Notes: generated by a model not told the origin, from the letters alone. 64,000 nt of DNA from Bryoerythrophyllum caledonicum (GCA_963971425.1 OZ020522.1:6050168-6114167); one strand, 5' to 3'. Shown: positions 22,511 through 35,538, counted from the stretch's first letter. A program made the numbers and translations.

Positions 22511-23188
22511 GGCTGCAATCATCATACAATTTGTACAATGGGTCACGGTCGACTAGGCTAGTATGAAAAACCTGTCACAAAGGGTTTTGCATGGAGGATA
22601 CAATCGGTCTCTTGCACTCCACTGCCAACTCCACCTTGATTTTTAAAATATATTTATGGAATAAGATTACTGACTTCTTCAACATGATAAGAAGACAAAG
22701 TTATCTCCAATCCGCCTTATGGTGCAATCAGGAGAAGTATATCTCTCATTCATACATACCTGTCACATGTATTTCAAATCGGACAAATATACTTCTTCTG
22801 GGAGGGTCATGAGGCTAAATACTTTGAAATTTTGTTGATACATTCATACTAGAGTGTGTTCATATATTATGTTTTAAAATTCCTCATTGTGAACCTAATT
22901 TATCTTTTATTGGCAAAAACAGGCTTTTTTTAGGACCATCCTAAATTAGGGATTACTGTTGGTTTTTACACCAAATTCTTATCCAAATAAGTAAAGTATA
23001 TGTACATGTATCTTGTCACATGAGGTGTTTTAAAAAAATCGATTTTTGTTTAAGGTTTCCTTCAAAAACAAGTTTTTGGAATCTACTTGCATCATATATA
23101 CTACTCAATATATCTGGTATATTTTCATACTATTGCAGTTTGCAATATTCTCCCCCTCCCGTGAAAATTCGGCTACTTACAGAACGAC

Positions 23189-24592
23189 ATGTTTCAGTTC
23201 AGACTTTTCCGCAGAGCTGTCAGGGCATCTCCAGTGAATCAGGAGTTCAACTACTTCTTAACCATCGTCCTTGATGTCAATGAAGCGCCAACGTTGGGAA
23301 TAGCATGGCCGACTTTGCTTCATTACTCTATTGTCCACTATCAATGTGGCGCACCTTAGAGCGTCTCCATGCCGACAGTGGCTCAAGCACACGCCCACTA
23401 TCACCATGTCGACACGGTCAGGTGAAGATTCACGCTGTTCGTCTGGACACCAAGCGCCAACAACAGGAACATGTGAGTGTCGTTTACACCCGTTATAGTT
23501 ATCCAATTCTTGACGTTGAGAAGCACCGCCAGAACTTGAAATTGACCGGTTTAGGGTTTCTTGCTGTGTCGACACTTGGCTCATTAACAACCTCTGCTTC
23601 GCAGTACAACGCCGATTTCAACTTCAACGATGTTTTTGACGTTGCAAGTCGGGCCAAAGTTTTGGTGATCTCGACAGTCACAACATACCGTGGTGACAAG
23701 TCATTGTAGAGGTTATGATAAGGTGTGTACCTGCACTATCCTGTCTTTTAATCAACTTCCAGGGTTTGTATCCAGAAAATAGCTCCAGTGACTTAGTAAA
23801 TGAAGTGCCAAATCTAGGTTCAACAAGTGCACCATCGGTTCATATGATGCATATGTGAACCTTAAATCGTTAACGTAATAACTTTAGCCCAATGGTGGCC
23901 TTCCCAATCATGAAAATTTGTGCTCACTGTCAATGACATGGTTGACTGCAGGCTTTCAACTTTGGCGTGCACATACACAGCACGAAGTCAAGCCAATCCA
24001 GATGTTACTGACACTATTGGTGACAATATACGAATATCTGGTCAGCGATCACATGATTCTACCAAGACAGTAAGTATTCTCTGATCTTTAGGTAACTAGC
24101 CCATGATTCAGTGAATGTAAAATGCCGCCCATGTGACGATCCATCATGATTCTACAGACATTGTATTGTACACGTACATTCAAGTACTTTCTATAGGAGT
24201 GTTCCTATAGTTTCATTACATCACCTTTATATTCTCATGTCGATGTGGCGTACAATATTGTTATCATGTTATGCAAGTGAAGGCACGTAGATTATACGTC
24301 TAAATCGTACTCTACATTGCTGCAGGGTATGGGAGAAGTCGGTTATGGGAGGGGTAACGAGGTGCATTATGCCATGATGAAATGGCTTGCTGATTTTAAG
24401 TATGATTGGAACAAAGACAAGGAGCTCGTCACTATGTGTCGTGTCTTTCGTAGAATTTGCTCCGTTGACATGGACAGTGTGAAGTTCTTGCGAACCTGGG
24501 TGTCAAACGAGTCGCACAAAGTAAAGGTTGGAGAGAGTAGTGAGATGACTCTATTGTATTGCGAGATGGCTTTGTTTGATCAAGTTGGATGA
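23189..24592 (+). CDS. Unknown multi-exon gene, probably degraded
   Basis: I do not recognise this gene. A possible start ATG at 23189 opens about 57 protein-like codons to a TAG at 23357-23362; a second frame (about 23425-23709) is also protein-like. An exon at about 23952-24069 sits between a CTGCAG acceptor and a GTAAGT donor, and a last exon (24326-24592) follows GCTGCAG and ends in TGA with the C-terminus ALFDQVG. The splice signals and the final exon are convincing; the start and first exon are not, and at least one frame change is needed. It lies in the same orientation just upstream of the transposase-like gene at 24989. Confidence 0.4.
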
Positions 24593-24988
24593 GCCGCATT
24601 CAGGTGAAGATTCTTTACCATCTAGTAGTAAACAACACCTGAAATATTGAGTAATGTGACCTCAAAAATATACTTGTTTCATAGGCTGCGACGTACTTAT
24701 AAAAAAGTTTTCTATAATGTTGACATCATGTTGATCTCATAGCATTCTCATGTTATGTCATGTACGCTACTATACATGCATGGTTTGGTGGCCAATGGCC
24801 ATGCTTTCGTCATTGAGTATTGTGTATAGAACTGCGTGCAAAGTATTGGTGGCTGTACTTTTGTAATTTAATATACAATATAGTATTCCATATGTAGATA
24901 TGGTGTCTATACTTCAATTACTTATTTAGATGAGGTCTTTCCTACTTCATGCATTCTAGTACTCATAGTGGTATTTTAGCATCTAGTA

Positions 24989-27900
24989 ATGGTTACTACT
25001 AGGGCTGGAGATCAATGGAGGGGTGTGGGTCGCTCTACACCAATTGTGGGAACGTCCGTACATGAAGACAATACTACGCTGGCTCGAGAGAATGCGGCTG
25101 AGAGACAACGACATTCAAGAGCAAGGAGACGAGAACTGGAGGATAGGTCGTTTCAACTAGCGTCGGTAGCTACGGTTCCAGGTCAGGATCACTGTGACCG
25201 TAGAGATGTGCACAGGGTCTCATCATGCATTTCCAATTTCATTCTGAAGGAACTTGTGAATGCTAGAGAGGATTCTAGGTTTAGCTAGGCTGTATTGGAA
25301 TCAGTATTTTCTAACAAGAATGTAGCCTTGCATTTGCCTGAGTGTTACCGTAGTCACTCCAAAGTTCAAGCTAGCCATGCATTTCTGGAATCGTATAGAA
25401 ATGAATTGCGGCTATTGAAAAACCCGTGTTCTAAGGAAAAACTTGTAAGGAAGAAGGCTTTGTTGGAGGCTGCGGTGAGTACCGATGTGTCGGGCGTACG
25501 AGCGTTGTCGAAGGTTCTAGGTGCAAATCCTAAGTGCATTGTTGCAGCAGTGCAACGCCGCCATAGTCTACAGTCAAGCGGGTCCTCCATTTTCATGTTG
25601 GCTGAGCGAAAGAAGAGGCCAGGTCTGTCCGCGATTGCAAAGGACCTAGTTATAGCGTGGTGGTGTTCAGAAACACGTGTGAGTCCGAACAAGAAGGACG
25701 TAAGGAGAAGGCGTTTAGGGCCACATGTATACGAGACGCATGCGACCCACCTCCTCCTCAAGAGTCATGTACTTCTAAGCACCTTCTCAAGTCTGAAATT
25801 AAAATTTGTGTAGGGAGAATACTGTACTGGTCCATTAGTGATACATTCTTTGTTTCAGTGTGTTGTATACTTAATAAGTCCTAAGTAGTACTCCTGCATT
25901 GTATTCACCTATCTTTTTGGTCATTTGTCATATACCAATATTTTTCTACACACTTGAATGGTGTGAATCTAGTCATTATGTCTAGACTTGAACACGTTGT
26001 ATACGTCCATAAGTAACACCTATATGGTCAATTGGCGTGCTTGTGACATCCACACCCAGGTTTTGCGTACACAGTCCTTTTGTCTTTGTATACTCTACAA
26101 GGGTCTTTGACATACTTTAGATCTTCTCTTTGAAGTATGTCATCCACATGATATAGACTCATGTAAACATTGACGATGTATATACTTAGGAGTCTTTCAG
26201 AGGGTATATTCTTGAATATTCTTTATCTGGATATTTATACGTAATCCATCCTCAGACATGAGAGGTCTTCTTGGATTTTAGTTCTATACTTGGTCACACT
26301 ATTCCTGTGTGTATGTAAATGGTTTGTACAAAACCTAGGATGTCCAGTACATAGTCCTTGTATGTTGACATACTTGGTGGAGGTCTACTGCATACTTCGG
26401 AAGTCTTTCTTAGGTATGTCCTCCCCATGTGGGTCTGTAGTTATATACACTTTGAGGGAGTTTATACTCATTGTCCAACAGATGGGTATATACTCATATA
26501 TACTTTGTCTGGATACAGTTGTACATAGTCCACCCTTAGACATGAGAGGTCCAATGTCCAACGGTTGTATACTTGTGGATGTCTTTTGCATACCTCAGAA
26601 GTCCTTCTTAAGGTATGTCCTCAACAAGATATATAATTACGTACACTTTGGGGAAGTACATACTCATTAATCACTCACTCGTTGTTTACTAATGTAAACT
26701 TTTTGAGGGTATGAACACATACTCCATCGTCATATCTTTGTTGAACACAGATGTCAATATTTGAATGTTTTTATTGTGTGAAGCTGTCATGTCATCTTGG
26801 GACCATGCATGCTTTATACTTTGAAGATAGGCACATGGTATGTCTAGAACAATGGTTATAGACACATTAATGATGGTTTCTTGCGTGGTACCTCGTGCAG
26901 GCTTCTTTGTACGACCGGTTTAGGGTTGCACATGCAGATGAGCCCATCTCCATGCGCGCATTTGAAAGATTGAGGCCATACTTCGTGAAAAAATGCAACG
27001 ACAGGAATGTATGTTGCTGTAGGTATCACGTGGAGCTTGACATATTGCGTCAAGCCCTACAGTTGGTCAGAGACTCAGCTAGAGGTTTCCACGTTGGATA
27101 TTCTTGCCAATGTAGATGCGTAGTATGTTCTAGTGAGAATGGTGACCCATGTTCAGCACATTTGAAGAGCTTCGATGGAGTCACTAAAATGTAGGAGCTA
27201 GTTGTATGTCAAAAGGAGGAGAACGATGAATTTCACCGGCTAGAGTGTCTGATGGGAGAATGTGGAAGATGTGGAGGACATATGCTGCCAATTTGCCCGC
27301 TTGAGACCTCAACGACGGAGTTTCGACTGAAGTGGCGCCAATTCGATATGCATGTGGTGGGAGTTGGTGACGACGGGAGACCTAAGAAGAGAATAGGGGA
27401 AGTGTACATGGAGACCTCCCTCAACGATTTCTTTGACTATCTGCGGCCAAAACTGCACAAATTTATTACTCACAACTTTGTAGCAAGATGGCAAGACGTG
27501 CAGTGCAGAGCCAGCATGGAGGAGCTGCCGCGGGATGTTATACTATCGCATGTGGATTTTGCAGAGAATTATACATTTGAGATTCAAAATGAGATCCAAA
27601 GCATGCATTGGCAGTCGACCCAGAATACTAGTACACATTTCGTATCGATATGTTCATGATTGTGAGAGTATGGTGAAAGAGTCTCACTTTTATGTTTCAG
27701 ACGATAGGACCCACGATACACTCTTTGTGCAGCATTGTTTCATCAAGCATTGGGAGTGGCTGACTGAACGTGGTAACCGGATCCAACGCCATTGGGTGTG
27801 GAGCGACGGCTGCGCAGGTCAGTATAGCCTTGACTATTGTATTATGTAAACACATTTTTTGTTATATTGACGATGTCGTTGTGAAGCCTCATGGTATACA

Positions 27901-28961
27901 ACCGCAAAGTATTATAGTCATTACGTGGGCATCCCTAGATGCATATATGGCCAGTCAACAAATTGTATTGCGGCAATTGGCTTTGCAGGACAATTCAAGG
28001 GGGCCCGCTGCATGTACTTTGTGAGTAGATATCCGAGTTTGACAGGAGGCTGCCAAATGGAATGGAACTTCTTTGGAACGGGACACGGGAAGGGAGAGTG
28101 GGATGGGGCAGGTGCAGTGGTGAAGAGGGCGTTGCGCACGGAGCAACTTCACAACCCTTGGCGCAAACTACAAGATGCGAGGGACGCTGTCGATTTCTTG
28201 GAAGAGAGGTTGGGGGGCTTGGTAGGGAGCTCGGTTGGCGAGTCAAAAGTGGTGTCTGAGCGCTACTTTCATTTCATTGCAGTGAATGCAGTGGACCGCC
28301 GACATGCCCACGGCTGCCATACTATTCCAGGTTCTCGGAAGCTCCACTCCATTTGAGGAGTGTCCGCCTTGGATCCGACGTCGTTGCTGGTACGTGACTT
28401 AAGTTGTTACTGTTCATCGTGCTTGGATGGTAATTGGGCATCATGTGAGAAGGTTGCACACGTGAAGCCATGGACGGTTGTGAAGTTGGCACCCACGGAA
28501 TCTACATTTGCTAGAGAAAAGATGCAGCAGACACAACAAGATGAAGGAAATGAAGACGCCTGGGACTACACTATGGATGAGAGCCTAGGAGGTTGGTTGA
28601 AGTCGGCGACAATTTTGCCATTCCAGCGGACGAGGATAACAAAGAGGGTGTAGACTTCTACGTTCTCCAGTGCCAACGCCAGAAATCTGTCGTTCTGAAG
28701 AAATTTACCTGCGCTTGGGGCGGTTTATTTGACGTGGGTCAACACACAATTGTTGGAACCTACTATCAGAAGTGGGGCACAAGTCCAAACTCCTATGTTT
28801 TCTTGAAAAACTCTCGTCTTGCCCATGTAGATGCAGCTTTGGTAGTCGCATGTGAATTTCTAATGGTTCCAGCTGTACACAGGGTTAAAGGTGGTGACCC
28901 TATGTACCAACTCAGTGATGAGTCCATAGATGTCATTAGGACATCTCTAGAGAGTTTGTAA
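24989..28961 (+). pseudogene. DDE-type transposase-like gene, three exons, multiply broken
   Basis: Starts at ATG 24989. Exon 1 (24989-25768), intron 25769-26900 (GT-AG), exon 2 (26901-27817), intron 27818-27988 (GT-AG), exon 3 (27989-28961); both junctions keep phase. The N-terminal part has a basic region and WWCSETRVSPNKKDV. A Cys-rich region (CCCRYH, CQCRCVVC, CGRCGG) follows. The core has three acidic motifs: HVDFAENYTFEIQNE, HWVWSDGCAGQ (continuing QFKGARC across the intron) and FFGTGHGKGEWDGAGAVVKR, which I read as an RNase H-fold DDE/D-type active site; proteins with this set are widespread, uncharacterised, repeat-like genes in eukaryotes. The C-terminus resembles a BAH-like chromatin-reader layout. 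Lesions: TAG 25286, TAG 27192, frameshift near 27630, TGA 28354, frameshift near 28595. Superfamily not assigned. Confidence 0.75.
25980..26720. repeat. Degenerate tandem repeats in the intron of the DDE-type gene
   Basis: Two or more ~190-bp units with shared pieces: GACATGAGAGGTC (26255 and 26540), AGTC(T/C)TTCTTA(A)GGTATGTCCTC (26401 and 26596) and many GTATATAC/ATACTCATT motifs. No coding potential. Confidence 0.5.
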
Positions 28962-29665
28962 GCGAGCTCCTTGTCAGGCTACAATATGTGTTTACATTCT
29001 TCATATAGGCAGGTATTGTACATATTACTATAGTACTGTAGTATGTAGTGCAATATTATCATGATTGAGTACAACAAGGTTTTCTTGGGATTGTATTTAG
29101 TAACCTAGGTTGGCAGATATCGGATTCAAGGTGGTTATAGGCAATTGTAGCCAGACATCGCTAATTTTTAGAATGCGTATATTTTGGTCCTTGTATGCTC
29201 ATTGATCTTAGACAAAGGCTCTAGATCCCTGTGACCTTGGCCTAAAATGTTATCATTTTATTACAATGCCTATCATAATTTAATCTCTTCATTTCTTCAT
29301 GAAAGATTTTGTTTTGGCTGAATATGCGTAAGCTAGTATAATTTGAACCAGCTCAATATTACAGCACATATTTAGTAGTACAGAAGTCCTTTTGAAGTAT
29401 GATTTGGTATTTTGTGTGGTATATTTGGTACACATGTGGTATATTTCACCCACATATGGTGTATTTGTGGTATATTTGGTACACATGTGGTATATTTCAC
29501 CCACATATGGTGTATTTGTGGTATATTATGTACACATTTGTGCACATATTCAATGGAAAACATATTGTCCAAGGCAAAAGAGCAGTTGACAAAATTATAC
29601 AAAGAGAATAGCTTTGAATGTTCGAAGTCCCCAAAAAAATTTCAACTTACTCAGAAATTGAGACA
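28962..29665. other. Convergent intergenic region with a 51-bp tandem repeat
   Basis: Lies between the stop codons of the plus-strand transposase-like gene and the minus-strand SET gene. 29416-29540 holds 2.3 copies of a 51-bp unit (GTGGTATATTTGGTACACAT...). Otherwise AT-rich, presumably 3' UTRs. Confidence 0.6.
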
Positions 29666-32600
29666 CTATCGTCGATATGTTTGATGGCGGCTCCTTCTAT
29701 CACGACAACCTTTGCTTCCATATACGCACCGAAAGGTAGGAACCAAACTAGATGTGTCATGGAAATCTATCCCATAGTCCCATGTGAGTTCCTCACCCGC
29801 CAAAACTAGTTGATTGGTAAAGAAGGCGACGTGATAGTAGCCCATCAAATGTGTCTCAATGATGACCGGGATCTGCAACAAATTTGCGTCATAGCATCTG
29901 CGGGGAGTAGAAACAAACAAGAATTAAATAAGGCATTCATGTTTCTATATCATAGTAATCCAACGGAAACATGGTGAGCTAATATGTCCCATCGAAATCA
30001 CTTACCTATGGTTTAAAAACCTACAGACATTTCCACGATAGGTCGCATTAATTGAGAGACACTCTGCATCGCTGAGCTGGTCTTCTAATCTCCACTTTGC
30101 ATCCAAGTTTAGGGCATACTTACCATGGCTGCGCATTCGGGTATCGAGATCCTCATTAGATATAACCTCTCCAACAAACTCGAAGACAAATGCGCCTATT
30201 GGCAAATCTTCCAACGTCTTAATGCCCCATCCCTTTTGGTCGTTGACCCAGAAGACCTGTTCAGAAAGAAGTGCAAAGAGATGTAAAAACTTGCATGCAT
30301 AAACGAATAGGCATAAATCATTTACAATACAAATAAGTTTGTATGTAGAAATGGATAATACTCATACAGCATGTACGAAGCACCGCACCTGTAGTTTGCG
30401 TGTCACTCCCTTTTGCACAACATGATTAGCACAACCGGAACTGCATTGACAGGATGTCCCACATTCTTTTATAAAGGTCCGTGTTATATGTCCAATACAA
30501 CTCCCCTCGAAATTATTAGAACAACCTGCACTATCACAGTATTCATTCAAAGTCGTATCCATTGCTAAAGTCTCATTCAGCGCCTGCAAAAGAAGATTAA
30601 CAGAGAAATCGTGAACTTCCATTGAGACGCCCAAAAATGAGAGGCGTTAATATCGACAACCTATATATATGAATTTCTATGCTTAACAACTGTGGCTTAC
30701 CATTTCAACATAGTGCTCATGAAGGCCGTCTTTGGTGTAGGGGGCACAATCCGCAGCAAAATAAGCACATGGGCATGTGTTCCTCCTTCCCACTCCGCAT
30801 GCATAAACACACCTCTGGCAGCCACCCCCCTGCCGTGTGGTCATGTTTAGGTCTACACAAACAGTTCCACTTAATGAGCTCTCTAAAATATACTCAAAAT
30901 CATTGGGTCCCAGATATGTGCCTTCTTTGACAACCACGTCTATGGGAATCCGCTCAACACCATCGGATAAATCATATGACTTTTGTAATGCCTCTACAAG
31001 ATGCTTACATACAGGCAAAACGTTTTGATTACAGAACCACTGAACGGTTGTACCCGTCTACAATATATGATCGTCAACAATATTATGAAATAAATACTAT
31101 AGCTATGGTAACAAAGAAGTATACTTTGCAGTTAATACATGATCCACGGTTTAGTAAAGTACACAATACATGGAGAACACAGAGGTAGAAGAGTGTGTAT
31201 CACATATAGGCTCCGCGAGGCCAAGCACACCAATGCAATTCATGTAGGAAGACGTACATGTGCTATATGTATGGCGACGCACCGTCTCCATACATATTGC
31301 TAGTGCTAATATGAGAACCCTGAACCCATAACTAACGTGAAAACTAACGCAGAGTGCCATTACACATTGGCAGGCCACAAAATGGGAAAATGCCTGAACC
31401 GCATATAGTGGCTACATAAACGAACACTCTGCAGAAAACATATCACTACTTCTTGCCCCTACTTTTTACCTTTGCAACTTTCGAGCCGTCACCGTCGATG
31501 TCCACTACGTCCTCACCACGTACAGACTCAAATCTCTTCCTCTTACTCCCCCCCTTTTTCCCTGTACCTGTGAAGCTGATGTCTTCAGAAGGTCCATCAC
31601 CACGTGTCCTCACTTTCAGATTTCCTTTCCCCCTTGTTTGTGCTCCAACGTTGTTATTCTCTGGAAGAGCACTTGAAACCCCTTTAGCTAAAGAAGTTCC
31701 ATTCTTAGCCTTTGAAGACTTCATCTCCGCGATCCTGTCCTGACATTCTGCTATCAATCGAGCCTCCGCTAGAAGCATGTTCTCGTCATCCAACTCCTGA
31801 GTATCATCATCCGATGAATTACTTGCTGCAGTCATGATCCATCACGCATCAGTACACGTAGGTATACCAATCAATGCACATGTATATATATTAGCTTCTT
31901 AATTTGAAAGGCCACCTCCTTATCTTGAACCATACAGCAACATGCACAGACATTGTGCTTAATGAACTCAGACCTACCTTCTTCTGCGTTGCCCTGCTTT
32001 GTATTCGGAGGCAATGCTTGGCCTTCACCGCTCTTGGGCTGAAGCGGCAAACCCTGCTTCGGTGGTGATACAGCTATAGCTGCAGTAGATGGCCTAACAA
32101 TCGTGCATGCTGGTTGCAAGGCTACTGTTGGCTGTTGGGCCGGTTGTTGAACTTGAATGTCGGGTACAATCACTCCTTTAGGTGTCATGGCTGCTGATGT
32201 CATCCCGTCCGACGCTCTCACTGGAGTTCTTACAGCATCGACCAGTCCTGCGCCGCAGGTAGCTCTCCTTGGAGTGTTGACCAAATGCTCTACTGGCGAA
32301 GCATACAACGCTCTCCGTGGAGTGAGCATGACATCGTCCACCTCTAACCCACCCACAGGTCTCCTTGGAGAGGGAACTACATCACTAGCTGTCTTCGAAG
32401 GGGACGACTTATTCACCTTTGGTAACTCATGGACACTAGATCCCCTACAGCTGTCAAGGGTTGCTTGCCATGTCAACTTCAAAGAACGAGTTTCCATGTA
32501 TTGAGGCCTACCACCCCCCTTTGCCTCAAGATACCTACTATGACTTATGATAGAACTGACCTTCACTTGGCTGAACTCACTCGCGCTTTGCGTGCATGTG

Positions 32601-35538
32601 GTGGTGGAATTCGGACTGTGATGTACATGGGATGAATCTGCAATAGGAGGTTCAAACGTACAATTATATCAGTAAAAATAGCACAAAACAACGGAACAAT
32701 CACCTCCCATTATGTATGGCCGTCACTCAAGCGAACCCCCAAAGAATATTTGCATAATATACAAAATAATCCACAGATGTGCAGTACACTACGCCTCGGT
32801 TTATACTGCCCAACCATAATATACACACCCTTAAATATACACGGTTACAGAGTATACACTCGTAGAGGGTATATATCTTTTAGGGGTGTATATTTCTTGA
32901 GGATATATACTCCTCGAGGGTATACACTTAAACCGATACACACTTCCACATGTGACAGTGGTATATACCCTACGTAACTAATGCACCCCTGCCTCCCATG
33001 GACATGCACCTTCCCCGTCAGTCAGATGTATACCCCTACCTTGTTCCAACCAGTGTATACACCCACCCAGATATACTAGTACATATTGTTGTACAGATAT
33101 CTAGACCCCTATCCTATTACCCCTAGCCTATCCTATACCTGGTCCCTAGTATACAACCCACTCACATAATGTCTACACTCCACGGGGGATAGTCACACTT
33201 GCAGTAATGCATGAATCCCACCCACGGTATTAACATCCACCGAGTGTATGTACCGCATGCAATGTAAACACGTCTGACAACTGTATACACCACCCAGGTA
33301 AAATTGATACCCATGCATACACTCCACCCAGAGACACTCCACTTAAGCATACACCGTTCCATGCATATTCTTTACACGTCTATAGTAGCAAATAGTATTT
33401 TGAGGTATTCTATATAACCAAAACCGGCACCTAAGCCCGTACTAGAAAGCATATCAGAGGATAAAGAACAACACAATATACAAACTCAATACTTCTACAT
33501 GAGCAGGCGAAGACACAATCACATTTGAGGTAGTACTAAACATACAAGACACAATGTATGGTAGCATTTCACATGTTCTCCAATATGTATGCATTCTTAT
33601 AAAGAGATACCACAAGTGTACCATGAATGAATTATGAAACACTTACCAACTGTGGTGCAGTACTTCTTGGCCGACAATGTACGTGCCGAAATTGCCAATA
33701 CCCGAGAAAAGTTACAATCCAAAGTTTCAGCCTCCACTTGAAGGTCACCCAGCAACTCCCCGTATCCATTTGACTTGTACCAGTCTGGACGGACCAACCC
33801 GCAATTCTTCGACGCACACTTTGAATTTGATTGAAACCACAGCCTTGCACACCACGGGTGATACACATGCTCACAACTACATATATGGATGTCATTGTAA
33901 GGAAATGGAAGATCACATACCGTGCATGTCCTCCATTTCAATGTGTTCCATCCCTTACCCTCTGCTTCCTCGAGGTACACCATGGGGTGCGGGAAACGGA
34001 TAGACCGTTGTGCCCAGCCTTCAAAGTCCCTGCGAGCTTGAACAAGTCCTTGGCCTGCTTCTCCAAGATGTCTTCTCTCCACTCCAGTCTGGCAGTCAAT
34101 GCAACTTGGCATTCGTAATCTGCCTTGAGGATCCCAAGCTTGTCGCCTGCTTCCCTGAACATGTCACCATAAAAATCATTGTACAGCCGCAGGTGTTGCA
34201 ACTGCCCATCATTCTTGCAGTCATCCATACGCTTCCTTGCAGCGGTCACAGTGGCCTCCATGGTCTCAACTAGTTGGCCTTGACTCACGATTTGTTGGTT
34301 TAGATGGTGGAGATCCTTTTTTGCCACCTCAAGCTCCTTCTTTGCTGCCTCGGTCTCCAACCCCACCAGCGGAAGAAGCTCCTGCACCTCTGCCCTCTTC
34401 TTCTCCGTCCACAAAGAGCTTTGAGAGGCGTTGCTGTCCAACATTCTTGTAGAAGCTTCGGCACCCTCTCGCTTCACCGAATTCCCTCCCTCGAAATAGC
34501 ACGCCAATCCCTCCTCTTGCACAATCTCAGGAAGAGACTTACCAGTAATGCGCGATTTTTTCTTCACCAATCCCATCATCTTCTTGCGCCAGGCAGACCT
34601 CTGGTTTGTGTTCGTAATAGTAGCAAAACCCGCCCAGTCCACTTCAACCCCCTTGACCACCTCTGCAACAACTGCGACCGCAAAGTCCTTCCCTACAAGC
34701 TTTGAGTGAGGCATCTGCGGCTTCTGATAACAAATGCAATAGTAGCGGTTTATTGCATTAGTTATTGCCGTATCCGCGACCTTCCTGAATGAATAACCGG
34801 ACTTACCCAATCGCCTCGGTCCAAAAATCACAATGAGGTCATTTTTCGTGACATCATGCTTCTCCCCGTGCTTGTGTGGGTTCAACCCACCACTAGTACA
34901 AAACTGGGAAAAAAAAACCGCACTCGATTTGGAGTTGCGGTTCTTTTGACAACGCCGTCGGAACAGTCAGAACTGTTCCTAAATCGGGCTGTCCCGGGTT
35001 TTTTGACCATAACTCTCTCATTTTTGGGATTTTTTGAACGTGTAATATACCGTTGAAAGCGCCTTGAAAACACGCTTTCAACGATATATTACACGACCAA
35101 AAAGTCCCAAAAAGGAGGGAGTTATGGCCAAAAAACTCGGGACAGCCTGATTTAGGAACAGTTCTGACTATTCAGTCAGCGTTGTCAAAAGAACCGCAAC
35201 TCCAAATCGAGTGCGGTTTTTTTTTCACAGTTTTGTACTAGTGCATCCGCGTGTAGCTTGTACTGGTCTCGGAATTGCTCATATGAAACAGCACGAGGCG
35301 GCGCGCCTCTGAGCATCATCTCCATCTTCAGCTCATTGTCCTCCAATTCAGACCCCTTCTCATCGCTACTGTCGTCGATATTCTCCACCTTATTGTGCTC
35401 CTCCTCTCTGGCCTCTTCCTCCTCCCTAGCCTCCTCCTCCGTGTCCGACTCATCTCGTTCATCGGTGTTGTCAATCCTTTGGATGGCCACCTCTTTCTTC
35501 TTAAGCCCCCCGTGTCTCCTTCTGTCTTGCCTCCCCAT
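29666..35538 (-). CDS. SUVR-type SET methyltransferase gene fused to an acidic coiled-coil/RING-like N-terminus
   Basis: Minus strand. Exons by GT-AG signals and matching phases: 35538-33647 (interrupted by a MITE), 32637-31978, 31825-31470, 31039-30701, 30583-30389, 30256-30006, 29897-29666. Order: basic then acidic N-terminus, alpha-helical/coiled-coil region, RING-like cluster CTVCDLPF...CSCEHVYHPWC...C...C (about 33930-33790), four 16-residue TPRRA-type repeats (32360-32150), low-complexity basic linker, pre-SET Cys clusters (GCQRCVYACG, CPCAYF; FIKECGTSCQCSSGC), SET (KGWGIKTLEDLP, CRFLNHRCYDAN, ELTWDYGIDF) and a post-SET. The SET half matches plant SUVR1/2/4, known or presumed H3K9 methyltransferases in the nucleus. 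The SET exons are free of lesions. The first exon carries the MITE and a 1-nt frameshift near 34020. The post-SET reads CVYGSKGC, with Tyr where a Zn-binding Cys is usual. The fusion of the two halves rests on splice phase. Confidence 0.75.
32760..33370. repeat. TATACAC-rich degenerate repeat in an intron of the SET gene
   Basis: Within the ~1-kb intron 33646-32638. Many degenerate units of (G)TATACAC(C/T)C and GGGTATATA. Similar sequence fills the intron at 26 kb and the region upstream of the gene at 36 kb. Confidence 0.5.
34891..35243. mobile_element. CACTA-type MITE, near-perfect 353-bp hairpin inside the SET gene's first exon
   Basis: Starts CACTAGTACAAAACTG and ends with its inverse; the two ~170-bp arms pair almost throughout around a small loop near 35067. 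CACTAGTA(C/G)AAAA is the known terminus type of plant CACTA MITEs. Flanks CAC (34888-34890) and CAT (35244-35246) fit a 3-bp target duplication with one change. Taking out the element plus one 3-bp copy restores an open frame running from ...QYKLHAD into GLNPHKHGEK on the minus strand, which shows the insertion interrupted coding sequence. Confidence 0.85.

Noticed and set aside
29416..29540. A CRISPR-like array of short repeats.
   Set aside because: It is a plain 51-bp tandem repeat without variable spacers, in eukaryotic DNA.
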